A stretch of 16,277 nucleotides of DNA from JADFUS01 sp036653215 (GCA_036653215.1 JAVVUK010000031.1:1-16277), one strand, 5' to 3'. Positions 1-6,989 are shown, counted from the stretch's first letter. Notes: generated from the sequence alone by a model not told the origin. Made by a program: numbers and translations.

Positions 1-5
1 TATAC

Positions 6-135
6 TTTTCGTAAAATATTTAATAACATTTATAGAGTTATTAAATATTTATGAAAATCTTCGATATCTGTAACGGGTTCGATTCCCGGCGAAGGTACAA
101 CCGAAGACCTAACTAATAATTGTTAGGTCTTTTTT
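6..135 (+). ncRNA. Putative tRNA-like small RNA or tRNA-derived remnant, copy 1
   Basis: From 5' to 3' the unit holds a TTTTCG strand (6-11), a perfect 14-bp AT-rich hairpin (14-27 with 37-50, 9-nt loop), a tRNA T-arm (CGGG 74-77, loop TTCGATT 78-84, CCCG 85-88) that matches the tRNA B-box consensus GGTTCGANNCC, a CGAAGG strand (90-95) and an intrinsic terminator. TTTTCG can pair with CGAAGG (two G-U pairs), closing a tRNA-like junction. CTTCG at 59-63 could compete for the same strand. No D-arm or anticodon arm is recognisable and CCA is not encoded, so this is not a standard tRNA. It could be a structured small RNA, a decayed tRNA, or a tRNA 3' end copied by an integrating element. Transcription is inferred only from the terminator. 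Confidence 0.4.
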
Positions 136-136
136 T
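104..136 (+). terminator. Intrinsic terminator of repeat copy 1
   Basis: A perfect 10-bp stem AAGACCTAAC (104-113) pairs with 122-131 around an 8-nt AT loop and runs into seven T (130-136). This is a classic rho-independent terminator for plus-strand transcription through the tRNA-like unit. Confidence 0.85.
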
Positions 137-194
137 GTACTTCAAATCTCACATGGAACGTGATGAAGGAGAATAAAGATAGCGGATGCTATAC

Positions 195-324
195 TTTTCG
201 TAAAATATTTAATAACATTTATAGAGTTATTAAATATTTATGAAGATATTCGATATCTGTAACGGGTTCGATTCCCGGCGAAGGTACAACTGAAGACCTA
301 ACTAATAATTGTTAGGTCTTTTTT
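195..324 (+). ncRNA. Putative tRNA-like small RNA or tRNA-derived remnant, copy 2
   Basis: This copy has the same architecture as copy 1: TTTTCG (195-200), the 14-bp hairpin (203-216 with 226-239), T-arm (CGGG 263-266, loop 267-273, CCCG 274-277), CGAAGG (279-284) and a terminator. It also has a perfect 6-bp mini-hairpin, AGATAT/ATATCT with loop TCG (244-258). In copy 1 the two substitutions at 56 and 59 break that mini-hairpin. With it, copy 2 could fold as a closing stem plus three hairpins, a four-way junction like a cloverleaf but without tRNA D and anticodon arms. No TAnnTTTG promoter is visible in the 54-nt spacer before it. Function is unknown. Confidence 0.4.
293..324 (+). terminator. 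Intrinsic terminator of repeat copy 2
   Basis: The same 10-bp stem and 8-nt loop as in copy 1 (293-302 with 311-320), followed by a T-run to 324. Conservation of stem and loop between the copies supports a real transcript end. Confidence 0.85.
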
Positions 325-393
325 GATTACAGAGACAAGAACTATTGCGGAGACTCAGCATTCTATAAGTCAGTAACACAAGTATGTATAACC

Positions 394-426
394 AAAAGAG
401 GACGACCTTGTGGGTCGTCCTCTTTT
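394..426 (-). terminator. Strong, probably bidirectional terminator after glyA
   Basis: A perfect 14-bp stem AAAAGAGGACGACC (394-407) pairs with 413-426 around a 5-nt loop (408-412). It lies 27 bp beyond the glyA stop on the minus strand. The A-rich and T-rich stem ends give a short T-run in either direction, so it may also stop plus-strand transcription that leaks past the repeat units. Confidence 0.85.
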
Positions 427-452
427 AGTATATATATTTTCTTAAGAAAATA

Positions 453-1736
453 TTATTTGTTCCAAGCAAAAAGTGGGTATTTTGCCATCATTGTGTTTAC
501 TTCTTTACGAACAGCATCAATCACAGCTTCGTTATCAGGATCACTTAGTACACGGTCGATCATGCCAACAATAAGATCCATCTCTGCCTCTTTAAGACCA
601 CGAGTAGTGATTGCAGGAGCTCCAACACGAATACCTGAAGTGGTAAATGGAGTACGTGAATCGAAAGGAACCATGTTTTTATTTACTGTAATGTCAGCAC
701 GTACAAGTGTGTTTTCAGCTTTCTTACCTGATAATTCAGGGAACTTAGAACGTAAGTCGATAAGAAGAAGGTGGTTGTCTGTACCTCCAGAGATCATCTT
801 ATATCCTCTTTTTCCAAATGCCTTAGCAAGAGCTTGAGCATTTTTAAGAACTTGCATTTGATATTCTTTGTATGATGGTTGAAGAGCTTCGTTGAAAGCT
901 ACTGCCTTAGCAGCAATAACGTGCTCCAAAGGACCTCCTTGAATACCTGGGAACACAGCAGAGTTAAGAAGCTGACCCATAGTTTTTACAACTCCCTTTG
1001 GTGTTTTAAGACCCCAAGGATTTTCAAAATCTTTACCTACGATGATAACACCACCACGAGGTCCACGAAGGGTCTTGTGTGTTGTTGAAGTACAAATATG
1101 AGCAATAGGCACTGGGTTTTTTAAAAGACCAGCAGCGATAAGACCAGCAGTGTGAGCCATGTCTATAAGAAGAATAGCACCTACTTTGTCTGCAATAGCA
1201 CGCATACGTTCGTAATCCCACTCACGAGTGTAAGCAGAAGCACCACCAACGATAAGTTTTGGTTTGTGTTCAAGAGCAAGAGCTTCCATTTCATCGTAAT
1301 CGATAGTACCAGTAGCTTCTTTTACCTTATAAGCAACCGCTTTGTATAGGATACCAGATGCGTTAACTGGAGAACCATGAGATAGGTGACCACCGTGTGA
1401 AAGGTCAAGACCCATAAATGTATCACCTGGTTTTAGAACTGCTTGGAAAACGGCCATATTTGCTTGAGCACCAGAGTGTGGTTGCACATTCGCATATTCA
1501 GCACCATAGATTTTACAAAGTCTGTCTATTGCAAGTTGCTCTACTTTATCGACAACTTGGCAACCGCCGTAATAACGAGCAGCAGGATAACCTTCAGCGT
1601 ATTTATTTGTAAGTACAGAACCCATAGCTTCCATAACTTCTTCGCTGACAAAGTTTTCAGAGGCAATAAGCTCTACGCCGTGCATCTGACGATTTTTCTC
1701 TTCGTTGATTAGATCAAAAATTTGAGTATCTCTCAT
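453..1736 (-). CDS. glyA: Serine hydroxymethyltransferase
   Basis: GlyA is a cytosolic PLP enzyme that interconverts serine and glycine with tetrahydrofolate, giving 5,10-methylene-THF, the main one-carbon donor. The 427-residue length is usual for the bacterial family. Visible signatures are the His-rich DLSHGGHLSHG segment (residues 111-121), the cofactor-binding Asp of LIDMAH (D192) with H195, and the PLP-lysine motif STTHKTLRGPRGG with the Schiff-base lysine at K221. The ATG at 1736 starts the conserved N-terminus (DLINEEKNRQ, then ELIASENFVS). It follows a TAACTTTG -7 box by about 40 nt. Downstream is a strong hairpin terminator; upstream is the DUF3078 gene on the same strand, 94 bp away. 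The gene is probably transcribed alone. I see no defect and the assignment is secure. Confidence 0.98.
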   Translation of the reverse strand: MRDTQIFDLINEEKNRQMHGVELIASENFVSEEVMEAMGSVLTNKYAEGYPAARYYGGCQVVDKVEQLAIDRLCKIYGAEYANVQPHSGAQANMAVFQAVLKPGDTFMGLDLSHGGHLSHGSPVNASGILYKAVAYKVKEATGTIDYDEMEALALEHKPKLIVGGASAYTREWDYERMRAIADKVGAILLIDMAHTAGLIAAGLLKNPVPIAHICTSTTHKTLRGPRGGVIIVGKDFENPWGLKTPKGVVKTMGQLLNSAVFPGIQGGPLEHVIAAKAVAFNEALQPSYKEYQMQVLKNAQALAKAFGKRGYKMISGGTDNHLLLIDLRSKFPELSGKKAENTLVRADITVNKNMVPFDSRTPFTTSGIRVGAPAITTRGLKEAEMDLIVGMIDRVLSDPDNEAVIDAVRKEVNTMMAKYPLFAWNK

Positions 1737-1777
1737 AATATATGTTATTTGTATTGTTATTTTTGTTATATATCCTG

Positions 1778-1785
1778 CAAAGTTA
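1778..1785 (-). promoter_or_regulatory. glyA promoter, -7 box TAACTTTG
   Basis: On the minus strand TAACTTTG followed by CA matches the Bacteroidetes -7 consensus TAnnTTTG, 41 bp before the glyA ATG. No clear TTTG -33 box is seen at the usual distance, so the element rests on the -7 box and its position in a non-coding gap. Confidence 0.6.
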
Positions 1786-1830
1786 GTAATTATTTATTAA
1801 TCTAAAAAATCTAAAAAGCAGTTTTCTACA

Positions 1831-2799
1831 TTACTTATTTTTAAAATTGTAGGTTATGCCAATGCCAAAACTTTCTTTCAGTTGCCACGGATCTTGAGCG
1901 TCTATCTTCTCATCATAAACGGCTCTTACATATAGGTTTACACTGAAAAATCGCAATATAGAATAATCGATCCAATTTTCCCAACTTAGGTTAGGAAGAC
2001 CTTTGTAATCGTAAAAACTTTGTAGGTTAGTTTTATATTTCAGAAGCCCGTCTTTTGTTAGCTTCTCCTCCCATTGAACGTTAAGATATATACCTACATT
2101 TGCCTTCATCTTCTTGCCGGGTGTGATGCCAAAACTCCCCGCATCTGATAACTTAGGATCTAAGACAAAGAGCATATTAGCCGAAAGAGGAGATATCATG
2201 ATTGTGCGTCGAGCATCGTATGTATAGCGAAAACCAGCATAAGGCTTAACGGTTCCCGGAGCGAAGAAAGTAGAGAGGTAGTCTGTCCTATCTTTTTTAT
2301 ATGTCTTTGTGAATTGCGATTTTATGTTGAGTCCAAATGTGTATGACCATCTATTCCAAATGACATGAGATATATCTGAGTTCAACTCGAAATAATCTTC
2401 CGTCTTTTGTTTATTTGCACCTTGATAGTTTAATCCATACGCCATATTCAAATAACTATCGACGCTCAGCTTTTTATTTTTATAGACGTGTTTAGTAAGA
2501 GATGATAATTTGCCATTTACAGAATTACTACCACCTTCAGCCCAATTGTTATATGAATATTGTGTAAAATAAAGCCCATTTTTTGTCTCGAAGAAATTTC
2601 TTTCATTACGTTTCACTTTCCTCATATATGCCATTTCAGCCTCGCTATGGGCTAATGGGGAAACATGGCTTCCCATATTCACATCGTTATAAACATCTAT
2701 CAACTCACAGTCTACCTCATTAAATACGTTATATTGAGCACGAGCAGCAGAAAATGAAAATACAGAAAATAGTAATACCAATGGTAATATTCTCCTCAT
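1831..2799 (-). CDS. DUF3078 family outer-membrane protein
   Basis: This 322-residue protein has a signal peptide (basic MRR, hydrophobic core, likely cleavage after A-R-A at residue 21, leaving N-terminal Gln). The stretch LYFTQYSYNNWAEGGSNSVNG (about residues 76-96) matches the conserved opening of the DUF3078 family, where an S/T-Q...NWxxGGxNS block begins a series of amphipathic strands. The rest alternates aromatic and polar residues, and the chain ends in ITYNFKNK, as expected for an outer-membrane beta barrel. No substrate or biochemical role is established that I can name. The gene has its own -7 box (2822-2829), which lies next to and partly within the end of the upstream kinase gene. 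It is a single gene between the kinase and glyA. Confidence 0.8.
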   Translation of the reverse strand: MRRILPLVLLFSVFSFSAARAQYNVFNEVDCELIDVYNDVNMGSHVSPLAHSEAEMAYMRKVKRNERNFFETKNGLYFTQYSYNNWAEGGSNSVNGKLSSLTKHVYKNKKLSVDSYLNMAYGLNYQGANKQKTEDYFELNSDISHVIWNRWSYTFGLNIKSQFTKTYKKDRTDYLSTFFAPGTVKPYAGFRYTYDARRTIMISPLSANMLFVLDPKLSDAGSFGITPGKKMKANVGIYLNVQWEEKLTKDGLLKYKTNLQSFYDYKGLPNLSWENWIDYSILRFFSVNLYVRAVYDEKIDAQDPWQLKESFGIGITYNFKNK

Positions 2800-2821
2800 A
2801 ATAAGCTATTTTTATTTTATA

Positions 2822-2851
2822 CAAAGATATATATATTTTATATCCTACAAA
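2822..2851 (-). promoter_or_regulatory. Promoter of the DUF3078 gene
   Basis: On the minus strand TATCTTTG (2829-2822) fits TAnnTTTG, with a TTTG (2851-2848) 18 nt upstream as a -33 box. The -33 box lies inside the last codons of the kinase gene (stop at 2838). The predicted leader to the ATG at 2799 is short. Confidence 0.65.
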
Positions 2852-4322
2852 ACTCTTTACTGACGACAACATCAGCACCATTTAAATAATATATCCTGTT
2901 ATCGTCAAACCTAAGTATCCTACTATCAAAATACTCACTAACACGACATCCATGTATGTCGATAATATAGTATTTCTCTTTTTCAACTATCGCTAATTCT
3001 CCAACAAAAGAGGTAGCAAAAGTAAAAGTATTAGCCCCAAAAATACGATTTCCATTTACGTTAATAAAGAAAAATTCATCTTCTTCACACGCCAAACCAA
3101 CGCCACAACTCAATGGATATAGGTATTGATAATCCTCGTTTGTAGTCCTTTTAAAGGTGTACGAATTAATGTACGCCCATCTTCCATATTTAGAAACTGG
3201 CATATATCCATCTATCGAGACCCCTATATTTTCAAAAGTATCTTCAACAGCCAACAACCCGGAAACATCAAAGAGATACCATTTATCTTGTAAACGGACA
3301 CCTGCCACACCATCATTAAATTTAGTAGCATCTCCATAACAACATCCAACCACTAACTTATTGTTTTGGTCAACAAAGCCATAAAGCCCATCGCCATTAA
3401 CGACTCTTCTTAGCTCACCACTATGGTCGACAACATCACAAGAGGAGGGTTTATCGCCATAAATATTTTCTAATATTGGCAATATATCTCGTTTTAGAGG
3501 ATATGGAGAGGAGACTATATCAAAAAGATACATATAATTTGGATATGGAGCTAAGATCGAACATATCTCACTATTTAGAGTTCCCTTATTTGTAACTTTA
3601 TAGGTATCTATAATGATGTTTTCACCATTATGATGATGGTGAAACAAAAGAGGTTTTAAGGAAATAAGAAACAAAGAAACAACAATGGTAGCAATGCTGT
3701 AACTATCGTCCCAAGAAGTTGACAACGGATGTTGATACCATTGTGTACGAACAGTCTCATCACAAGGCATATCATCATAAAAAGCCATATCATAGTCAAT
3801 AAGGGACATTTTTCCATCATTGCCTATTATTATATTTTGCGGTTTTATATCTCCATGTGTGAAAGGGAAAGCAAGGATCCTCCGAGCGAAAAGGATAAAG
3901 TTATGACACAGAGAAAAGAGCACCGACTTATCGTATAGGTTGGTACTATTTTCAATATATTGGAGGAGCGTAACTCCTTCTACCCAAGCATATATAAGTA
4001 TATCGACCCATTGCAAATCACCATATATGTCACATATTGAAAGTTCCTTTTCAAGATATGTCATTTTAGGAATAATAGGCTCACTCTCGGATAAAACTTT
4101 GATACGAGCATATTTTTCTTTCAAATTCCTCTTTTCAACAGTATAACATTTAAGGGCAAACGGCACTCCCTCTATTGTAACTCTAAATATCACAGCCTCA
4201 CCACCAGCAATATATACAAGACGACCATCTATGTCTCTGTCTATCACCACATTTTTTAATGTAGCAAAGTGATATTCGCCAAATTCTAATATATCTATAA
4301 ATTGGACTATTGATGTTGTCAT
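2838..4322 (-). CDS. Ser/Thr protein kinase-like protein with C-terminal WG repeats
   Basis: This 494-residue cytosolic protein has no signal peptide. Residues about 35-290 form a eukaryotic-like kinase domain: Gly-rich loop AGGEAVIFRV (39-48), ATP-anchoring K58 in FALKCY, catalytic loop HGDIKPQNII (156-165, D158, K160, N163), metal-binding D176 in LIDYD, and DDSYSIA (205-211) as the DxxSxG-like segment. HGD replaces HRD, so it is a non-RD kinase and probably does not need activation-loop phosphorylation. A four-His run follows at 228-231. Residues about 310-485 contain several WG-type repeats (LYGFVDQNNKLV, KWYLFDVSGLL, RWAYINSY, KYYIIDIHG), usually read as interaction modules. The target is unknown. 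The gene starts 32 bp after the oxidoreductase gamma gene and may be expressed by read-through, since no promoter is visible. Catalytic residues are intact, so it is probably active. Confidence 0.8.
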   Translation of the reverse strand: MTTSIVQFIDILEFGEYHFATLKNVVIDRDIDGRLVYIAGGEAVIFRVTIEGVPFALKCYTVEKRNLKEKYARIKVLSESEPIIPKMTYLEKELSICDIYGDLQWVDILIYAWVEGVTLLQYIENSTNLYDKSVLFSLCHNFILFARRILAFPFTHGDIKPQNIIIGNDGKMSLIDYDMAFYDDMPCDETVRTQWYQHPLSTSWDDSYSIATIVVSLFLISLKPLLFHHHHNGENIIIDTYKVTNKGTLNSEICSILAPYPNYMYLFDIVSSPYPLKRDILPILENIYGDKPSSCDVVDHSGELRRVVNGDGLYGFVDQNNKLVVGCCYGDATKFNDGVAGVRLQDKWYLFDVSGLLAVEDTFENIGVSIDGYMPVSKYGRWAYINSYTFKRTTNEDYQYLYPLSCGVGLACEEDEFFFINVNGNRIFGANTFTFATSFVGELAIVEKEKYYIIDIHGCRVSEYFDSRILRFDDNRIYYLNGADVVVSKEFCRI

Positions 4323-4344
4323 AAAGATGAGGTGGTATAAAAGG

Positions 4345-4369
4345 AAAGAGTCGCTTAAAGCGACTCTTT
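4345..4369 (-). terminator. Hairpin overlapping the 3' end of the gamma-subunit gene
   Basis: A perfect 11-bp stem (4345-4355 with 4359-4369) and 3-nt loop includes the stop codon and last codons of the gamma-subunit gene. On the minus strand it is followed by an interrupted T-run (TTTCCTTTT), so termination before the kinase gene may be partial. The uninterrupted T-run is on the plus strand, where no gene needs it. Confidence 0.6.
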
Positions 4370-4903
4370 TTTAATAATTTCCATTCCTTTAACAATTGCC
4401 AATTCATTGTCAGGAATTGTGCTGTGAAGTCTTTCCGGAAGTGACTTTGCAAGTCCTAACTTAATATCTTCTAAAGATACGATAGGTCTTATTTTTAAAT
4501 AACCTCCCAAAACAATCATATTGAAAAATCTCATTTTACCCTCTTTAGCCGCAACAGATGCCGCTTCGATAGAATAGATCTCTATATCTTTTCGTGTTGG
4601 ATGGTGAGTTATACCGTTTGGATCGTAGATAAGTAAGCCTCCTTTTTTGACAGAAGATTCGAATTTATCAAGAGACTGTTGATTTAGGATAATCGCCGTA
4701 TCATATTCGTGAATGATAGGAGAACTAATCTTCTTGTCACTCAAAATGACCGTTACGTTGGCTGTACCACCACGCATCTCAGGACCATAAGAAGGCATCC
4801 ATGTAACTTCATTGCCTTGAAGCATACCAGAATATGCCAAAATCTTACCCATAGACAAGACTCCTTGTCCACCAAATCCTGCTATTATAATTTCTTGTTT
4901 CAT
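4355..4903 (-). CDS. 2-oxoacid:ferredoxin oxidoreductase, gamma subunit
   Basis: This is the gamma (domain III) subunit of a four-subunit 2-oxoglutarate or branched-chain 2-oxoacid:ferredoxin oxidoreductase. These cytosolic complexes decarboxylate a 2-oxoacid to an acyl-CoA and reduce ferredoxin, or run in reverse. The 182-residue length is typical. Signatures are the N-terminal GFGGQGVLSMGKILAYSG (9-26) and MPSYGPEMRGGTANVTV (36-52), which are diagnostic of the family. It is the last gene of the ferredoxin-alpha-beta-gamma operon, 3 bp after the beta gene. The stop codon is built into a terminator-like hairpin. KorC and VorC are both plausible names; sequence reading alone does not decide the substrate. 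Confidence 0.92.
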   Translation of the reverse strand: MKQEIIIAGFGGQGVLSMGKILAYSGMLQGNEVTWMPSYGPEMRGGTANVTVILSDKKISSPIIHEYDTAIILNQQSLDKFESSVKKGGLLIYDPNGITHHPTRKDIEIYSIEAASVAAKEGKMRFFNMIVLGGYLKIRPIVSLEDIKLGLAKSLPERLHSTIPDNELAIVKGMEIIKKESL

Positions 4904-4906
4904 AAT

Positions 4907-5677
4907 TTATTCGTTCTTTAAGTCGCCAAGTTCATAAAATGGGAACATATTTTGAGCCAACCACTCATTTGCTTTGACTGGGGTTAATTTCCAACCAGAG
5001 CTACATGTAGAAACAACCTCAACAAAAGACAATCCTTTATGGTTTAATGAATTTTCAAAAGCGTGTTGTATAGCTTTTTTTGTCTTCTTAACATTTGCTG
5101 CTGTATTTACACTTTGACGTGTGACATAAGTAACACCAGGAAGAAGTTTTATCATATCAGCAACTTTACAAGGATAACCATGCAGGTCATGACGACGACC
5201 CTCAGGACAAGTAACTGTTTTTGCACCTTCAAGAGTTGTTGGAGCCATCTGACCACCAGTCATTCCATAGATACCATTATTTACATATATTACAGTTATG
5301 TTATCACCACGGTTACAAGCGTGCATAAACTCGCCCATCCCGATAGCTGTAAGGTCACCATCACCTTGATATGTAAACACCAATGACTTAGGATGCAAGC
5401 GTGAAAGAGCAGTTGCAACAGCAGGAGCACGTCCGTGAGCAGCCTCAACCCAGTCTACATCTATATAATCGTATGCTAAAACAGAACATCCCACAGGAGA
5501 AACAGCGATAGTTGTATCTTCAAGACCCATTTCGTCGATCACTTCGGCCACTAATTTATGTAGAGTACCATGTGAACACCCTGGACAGTAGTGCATAGTA
5601 TTGTCTGTTATCAGACGTGGTTTCTGATAAACTATATTTTCAGGAGCTATACGAGCTCTATTACTATTATTTTCCAT
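4907..5677 (-). CDS. 2-oxoacid:ferredoxin oxidoreductase, beta (TPP) subunit
   Basis: This subunit binds thiamine pyrophosphate and carries out decarboxylation of the 2-oxoacid. Numbering from the ATG at 5677 (256 residues), it shows CPGC (31-34) and further cysteines C64 (SPVGC) and C157 (VTCPEG), positions typical of the [4Fe-4S]-binding beta subunits. It also has the TPP/Mg motif GDGD (105-108) ending in NN (133-134), followed by GIYGMTGGQ. A GTG at 5683 that overlaps the alpha stop by one base is the alternative start and would add two residues. I prefer the ATG, five bases after that stop. The neighbours are the alpha gene upstream and the gamma gene 3 bp downstream, implying one transcript and a stoichiometric complex. 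Whether 2-oxoglutarate or 3-methyl-2-oxobutanoate is the substrate remains open. Confidence 0.92.
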   Translation of the reverse strand: MENNSNRARIAPENIVYQKPRLITDNTMHYCPGCSHGTLHKLVAEVIDEMGLEDTTIAVSPVGCSVLAYDYIDVDWVEAAHGRAPAVATALSRLHPKSLVFTYQGDGDLTAIGMGEFMHACNRGDNITVIYVNNGIYGMTGGQMAPTTLEGAKTVTCPEGRRHDLHGYPCKVADMIKLLPGVTYVTRQSVNTAANVKKTKKAIQHAFENSLNHKGLSFVEVVSTCSSGWKLTPVKANEWLAQNMFPFYELGDLKNE

Positions 5678-5682
5678 ATCCA

Positions 5683-6765
5683 CTATTTAACGAGTAATTT
5701 TTTTAAAGCATCCAAAACTTCATTTGGAGAGTGAACAATACCGCCACATCTTCCAAAATGATGGACTGGCTTTTTACCATTTACAGCAAGACGCACATCT
5801 TCAACCATCTGCCCCATACTCATCTCAACAGATAAGAAACCATCTACCTTTTCAGCCAATTCAGCAATTGCTTTTGTTGGGAATGGGTAAAGTGTTATAG
5901 GACGTAGAAGACCTACTTTGATCCCTTCTTCACGAGCAAGTTCAATAGCCTTTTCACAAATACGAGCAGATGAGCCATAAGCTACAAAAATATATTGTGC
6001 ATCATCACAAGCTATCTTTTCAAAGCGAACCTCTTTTTTAGTTATCTCGTCATATTTTTTAAATAGGTCTATATTTTTTTGTTCTTGAAGTTCAGATTTA
6101 AGGTTTAGCGATGTTACGATATTGCGAGAAGCTCTTCCGTTTTTACCATTTGCAGCCCAACTATCACAAAGAGTACGTATCTCTGCCTCTGTGCGACGTG
6201 GCTTCTGAGGAGAAAGGACTACCTTTTCCATCATCTGACCTATAATACCGTCCGATAGGATCATTACAGGGTTACGGTATCTAAAGGCAATATCAAACCC
6301 TAAACCCACGAAATCGTTCATCTCTTGTACAGAGTTTGGAGCTAAGACAACTAAGTGATAGTCGCCATGTCCGCCACCTTTTGTAGCTTGAAAATAATCC
6401 GATTGTGAAGGTTGTATAGTACCTAAACCAGGACCTCCCCTTACTACATCTACAACAAGACAAGGAAGTTCAGCACCTGCTATATATGAGATACCCTCAC
6501 ACATAAGGCTCAAGCCAGGACTTGAAGACGATGTCATAACCATCTTACCAGATGCAGCACCTCCATATACCATATTTATAGAGGCTGTTTCACTTTCTGC
6601 TTGTAACACCACCATACCTGTTGTTTCCCATGGCTTTTCCGCCATAAGAGTCTCAAGCACCTCCGATTGTGGAGTTATAGGATAACCGAAATAACCGTCA
6701 CAGCCGCATCTTATGGCTGCAATGGCAATCACTTCGTTTCCTTTCATCAATTTTACGTCTTCCAT
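5683..6765 (-). CDS. 2-oxoacid:ferredoxin oxidoreductase, alpha subunit (VorB/KorA type)
   Basis: This 360-residue alpha subunit carries the pyrimidine-binding (domain I) and domain II parts of the oxidoreductase. Signatures are GYPITPQSEVLETL (27-40), the ESE acidic motif (57-59) in the TPP-activating position, the Ser-rich TSSSSPGLSLMCEGISY stretch (78-94) and RGGPGLGTIQPSQSDY (109-124). Close relatives are commonly annotated as the VorB subunit of 3-methyl-2-oxobutanoate dehydrogenase or as 2-oxoglutarate ferredoxin oxidoreductase alpha; the names overlap and I do not choose. The start codon overlaps the stop of the ferredoxin gene (TAATG), and the stop abuts the beta start. Both junctions indicate translational coupling within the operon. 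Confidence 0.92.
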   Translation of the reverse strand: MEDVKLMKGNEVIAIAAIRCGCDGYFGYPITPQSEVLETLMAEKPWETTGMVVLQAESETASINMVYGGAASGKMVMTSSSSPGLSLMCEGISYIAGAELPCLVVDVVRGGPGLGTIQPSQSDYFQATKGGGHGDYHLVVLAPNSVQEMNDFVGLGFDIAFRYRNPVMILSDGIIGQMMEKVVLSPQKPRRTEAEIRTLCDSWAANGKNGRASRNIVTSLNLKSELQEQKNIDLFKKYDEITKKEVRFEKIACDDAQYIFVAYGSSARICEKAIELAREEGIKVGLLRPITLYPFPTKAIAELAEKVDGFLSVEMSMGQMVEDVRLAVNGKKPVHHFGRCGGIVHSPNEVLDALKKLLVK

Positions 6766-6989
6766 TACTCCTTCTCCTTATAAACAGTTATACAACTATC
6801 GGGACATATCATAGCACAACTTGCACACGCTATACAATCTATCCCATCTTGCATTACTAAAAAATTATAACCTTTATTGTTGACTTTCTTACCTAAAGTA
6901 ATAACTTTAGTCGGACAGACGGTTATACACACGCCACACCCTTTACATCTCTCGATGTCGACAACAATTGCTCCTTTAATTTTCGCCAT
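6765..6989 (-). CDS. 2x[4Fe-4S] ferredoxin subunit of the 2-oxoacid oxidoreductase
   Basis: This 74-residue ferredoxin-like protein has two complete cluster motifs: CKGCGVCITVCP (C15, C18, C21, C25) and CIACASCAMICP (C52, C55, C58, C62). As the first gene of the operon it is the delta subunit that passes electrons from the TPP site to a soluble ferredoxin. I place the start at the ATG at 6989 (MAKIKGAIV). A longer frame opens at 7067, but it would begin upstream of the predicted promoter at 7024-7055, and its 26 extra residues look non-coding. The stop overlaps the alpha start as TAATG. Confidence 0.92.
   Translation of the reverse strand: MAKIKGAIVVDIERCKGCGVCITVCPTKVITLGKKVNNKGYNFLVMQDGIDCIACASCAMICPDSCITVYKEKE

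Larger units (their letters stand above)
1..324 (+). repeat. Tandem direct repeat, two copies (1-135 and 190-324)
   Basis: Positions 1-135 and 190-324 align without gaps at an offset of 189 and differ at only three positions (56/245, 59/248, 102/291). The 54-nt spacer (136-189) has no counterpart after copy 2. The event therefore copied a defined unit, not a simple 189-bp tandem block. Each copy ends exactly at the T-run of an intrinsic terminator. The left boundary is unknown because copy 1 meets the window edge. Such strong conservation of non-coding DNA suggests recent duplication or selection. Confidence 0.95.

Noticed and set aside
195..288. A normal tRNA gene ending at the T-arm of repeat copy 2
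   Set aside because: The T-arm and a possible acceptor strand pair are present, but there is no D-arm with the usual AGxxGGxA loop, no 7-nt anticodon loop on a 5-bp stem, and the closing stem needs two G-U pairs and lacks its outer pair. Hence it is listed only as tRNA-like.
1..324. CRISPR array
   Set aside because: There are only two copies, each about 135 nt with internal hairpins and terminators, and the spacer is 54 nt. This does not fit CRISPR repeats, and no cas gene is present.
457..837. Plus-strand open frames across glyA
   Set aside because: They are antisense to a clearly conserved glyA, show no family pattern and have no promoter or plausible start context.
1801..1830. Terminator between the DUF3078 gene and glyA
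   Set aside because: There is a small direct repeat of TCTAAAAA and T-rich stretches, but no stem longer than 4 bp; read-through into glyA is possible.
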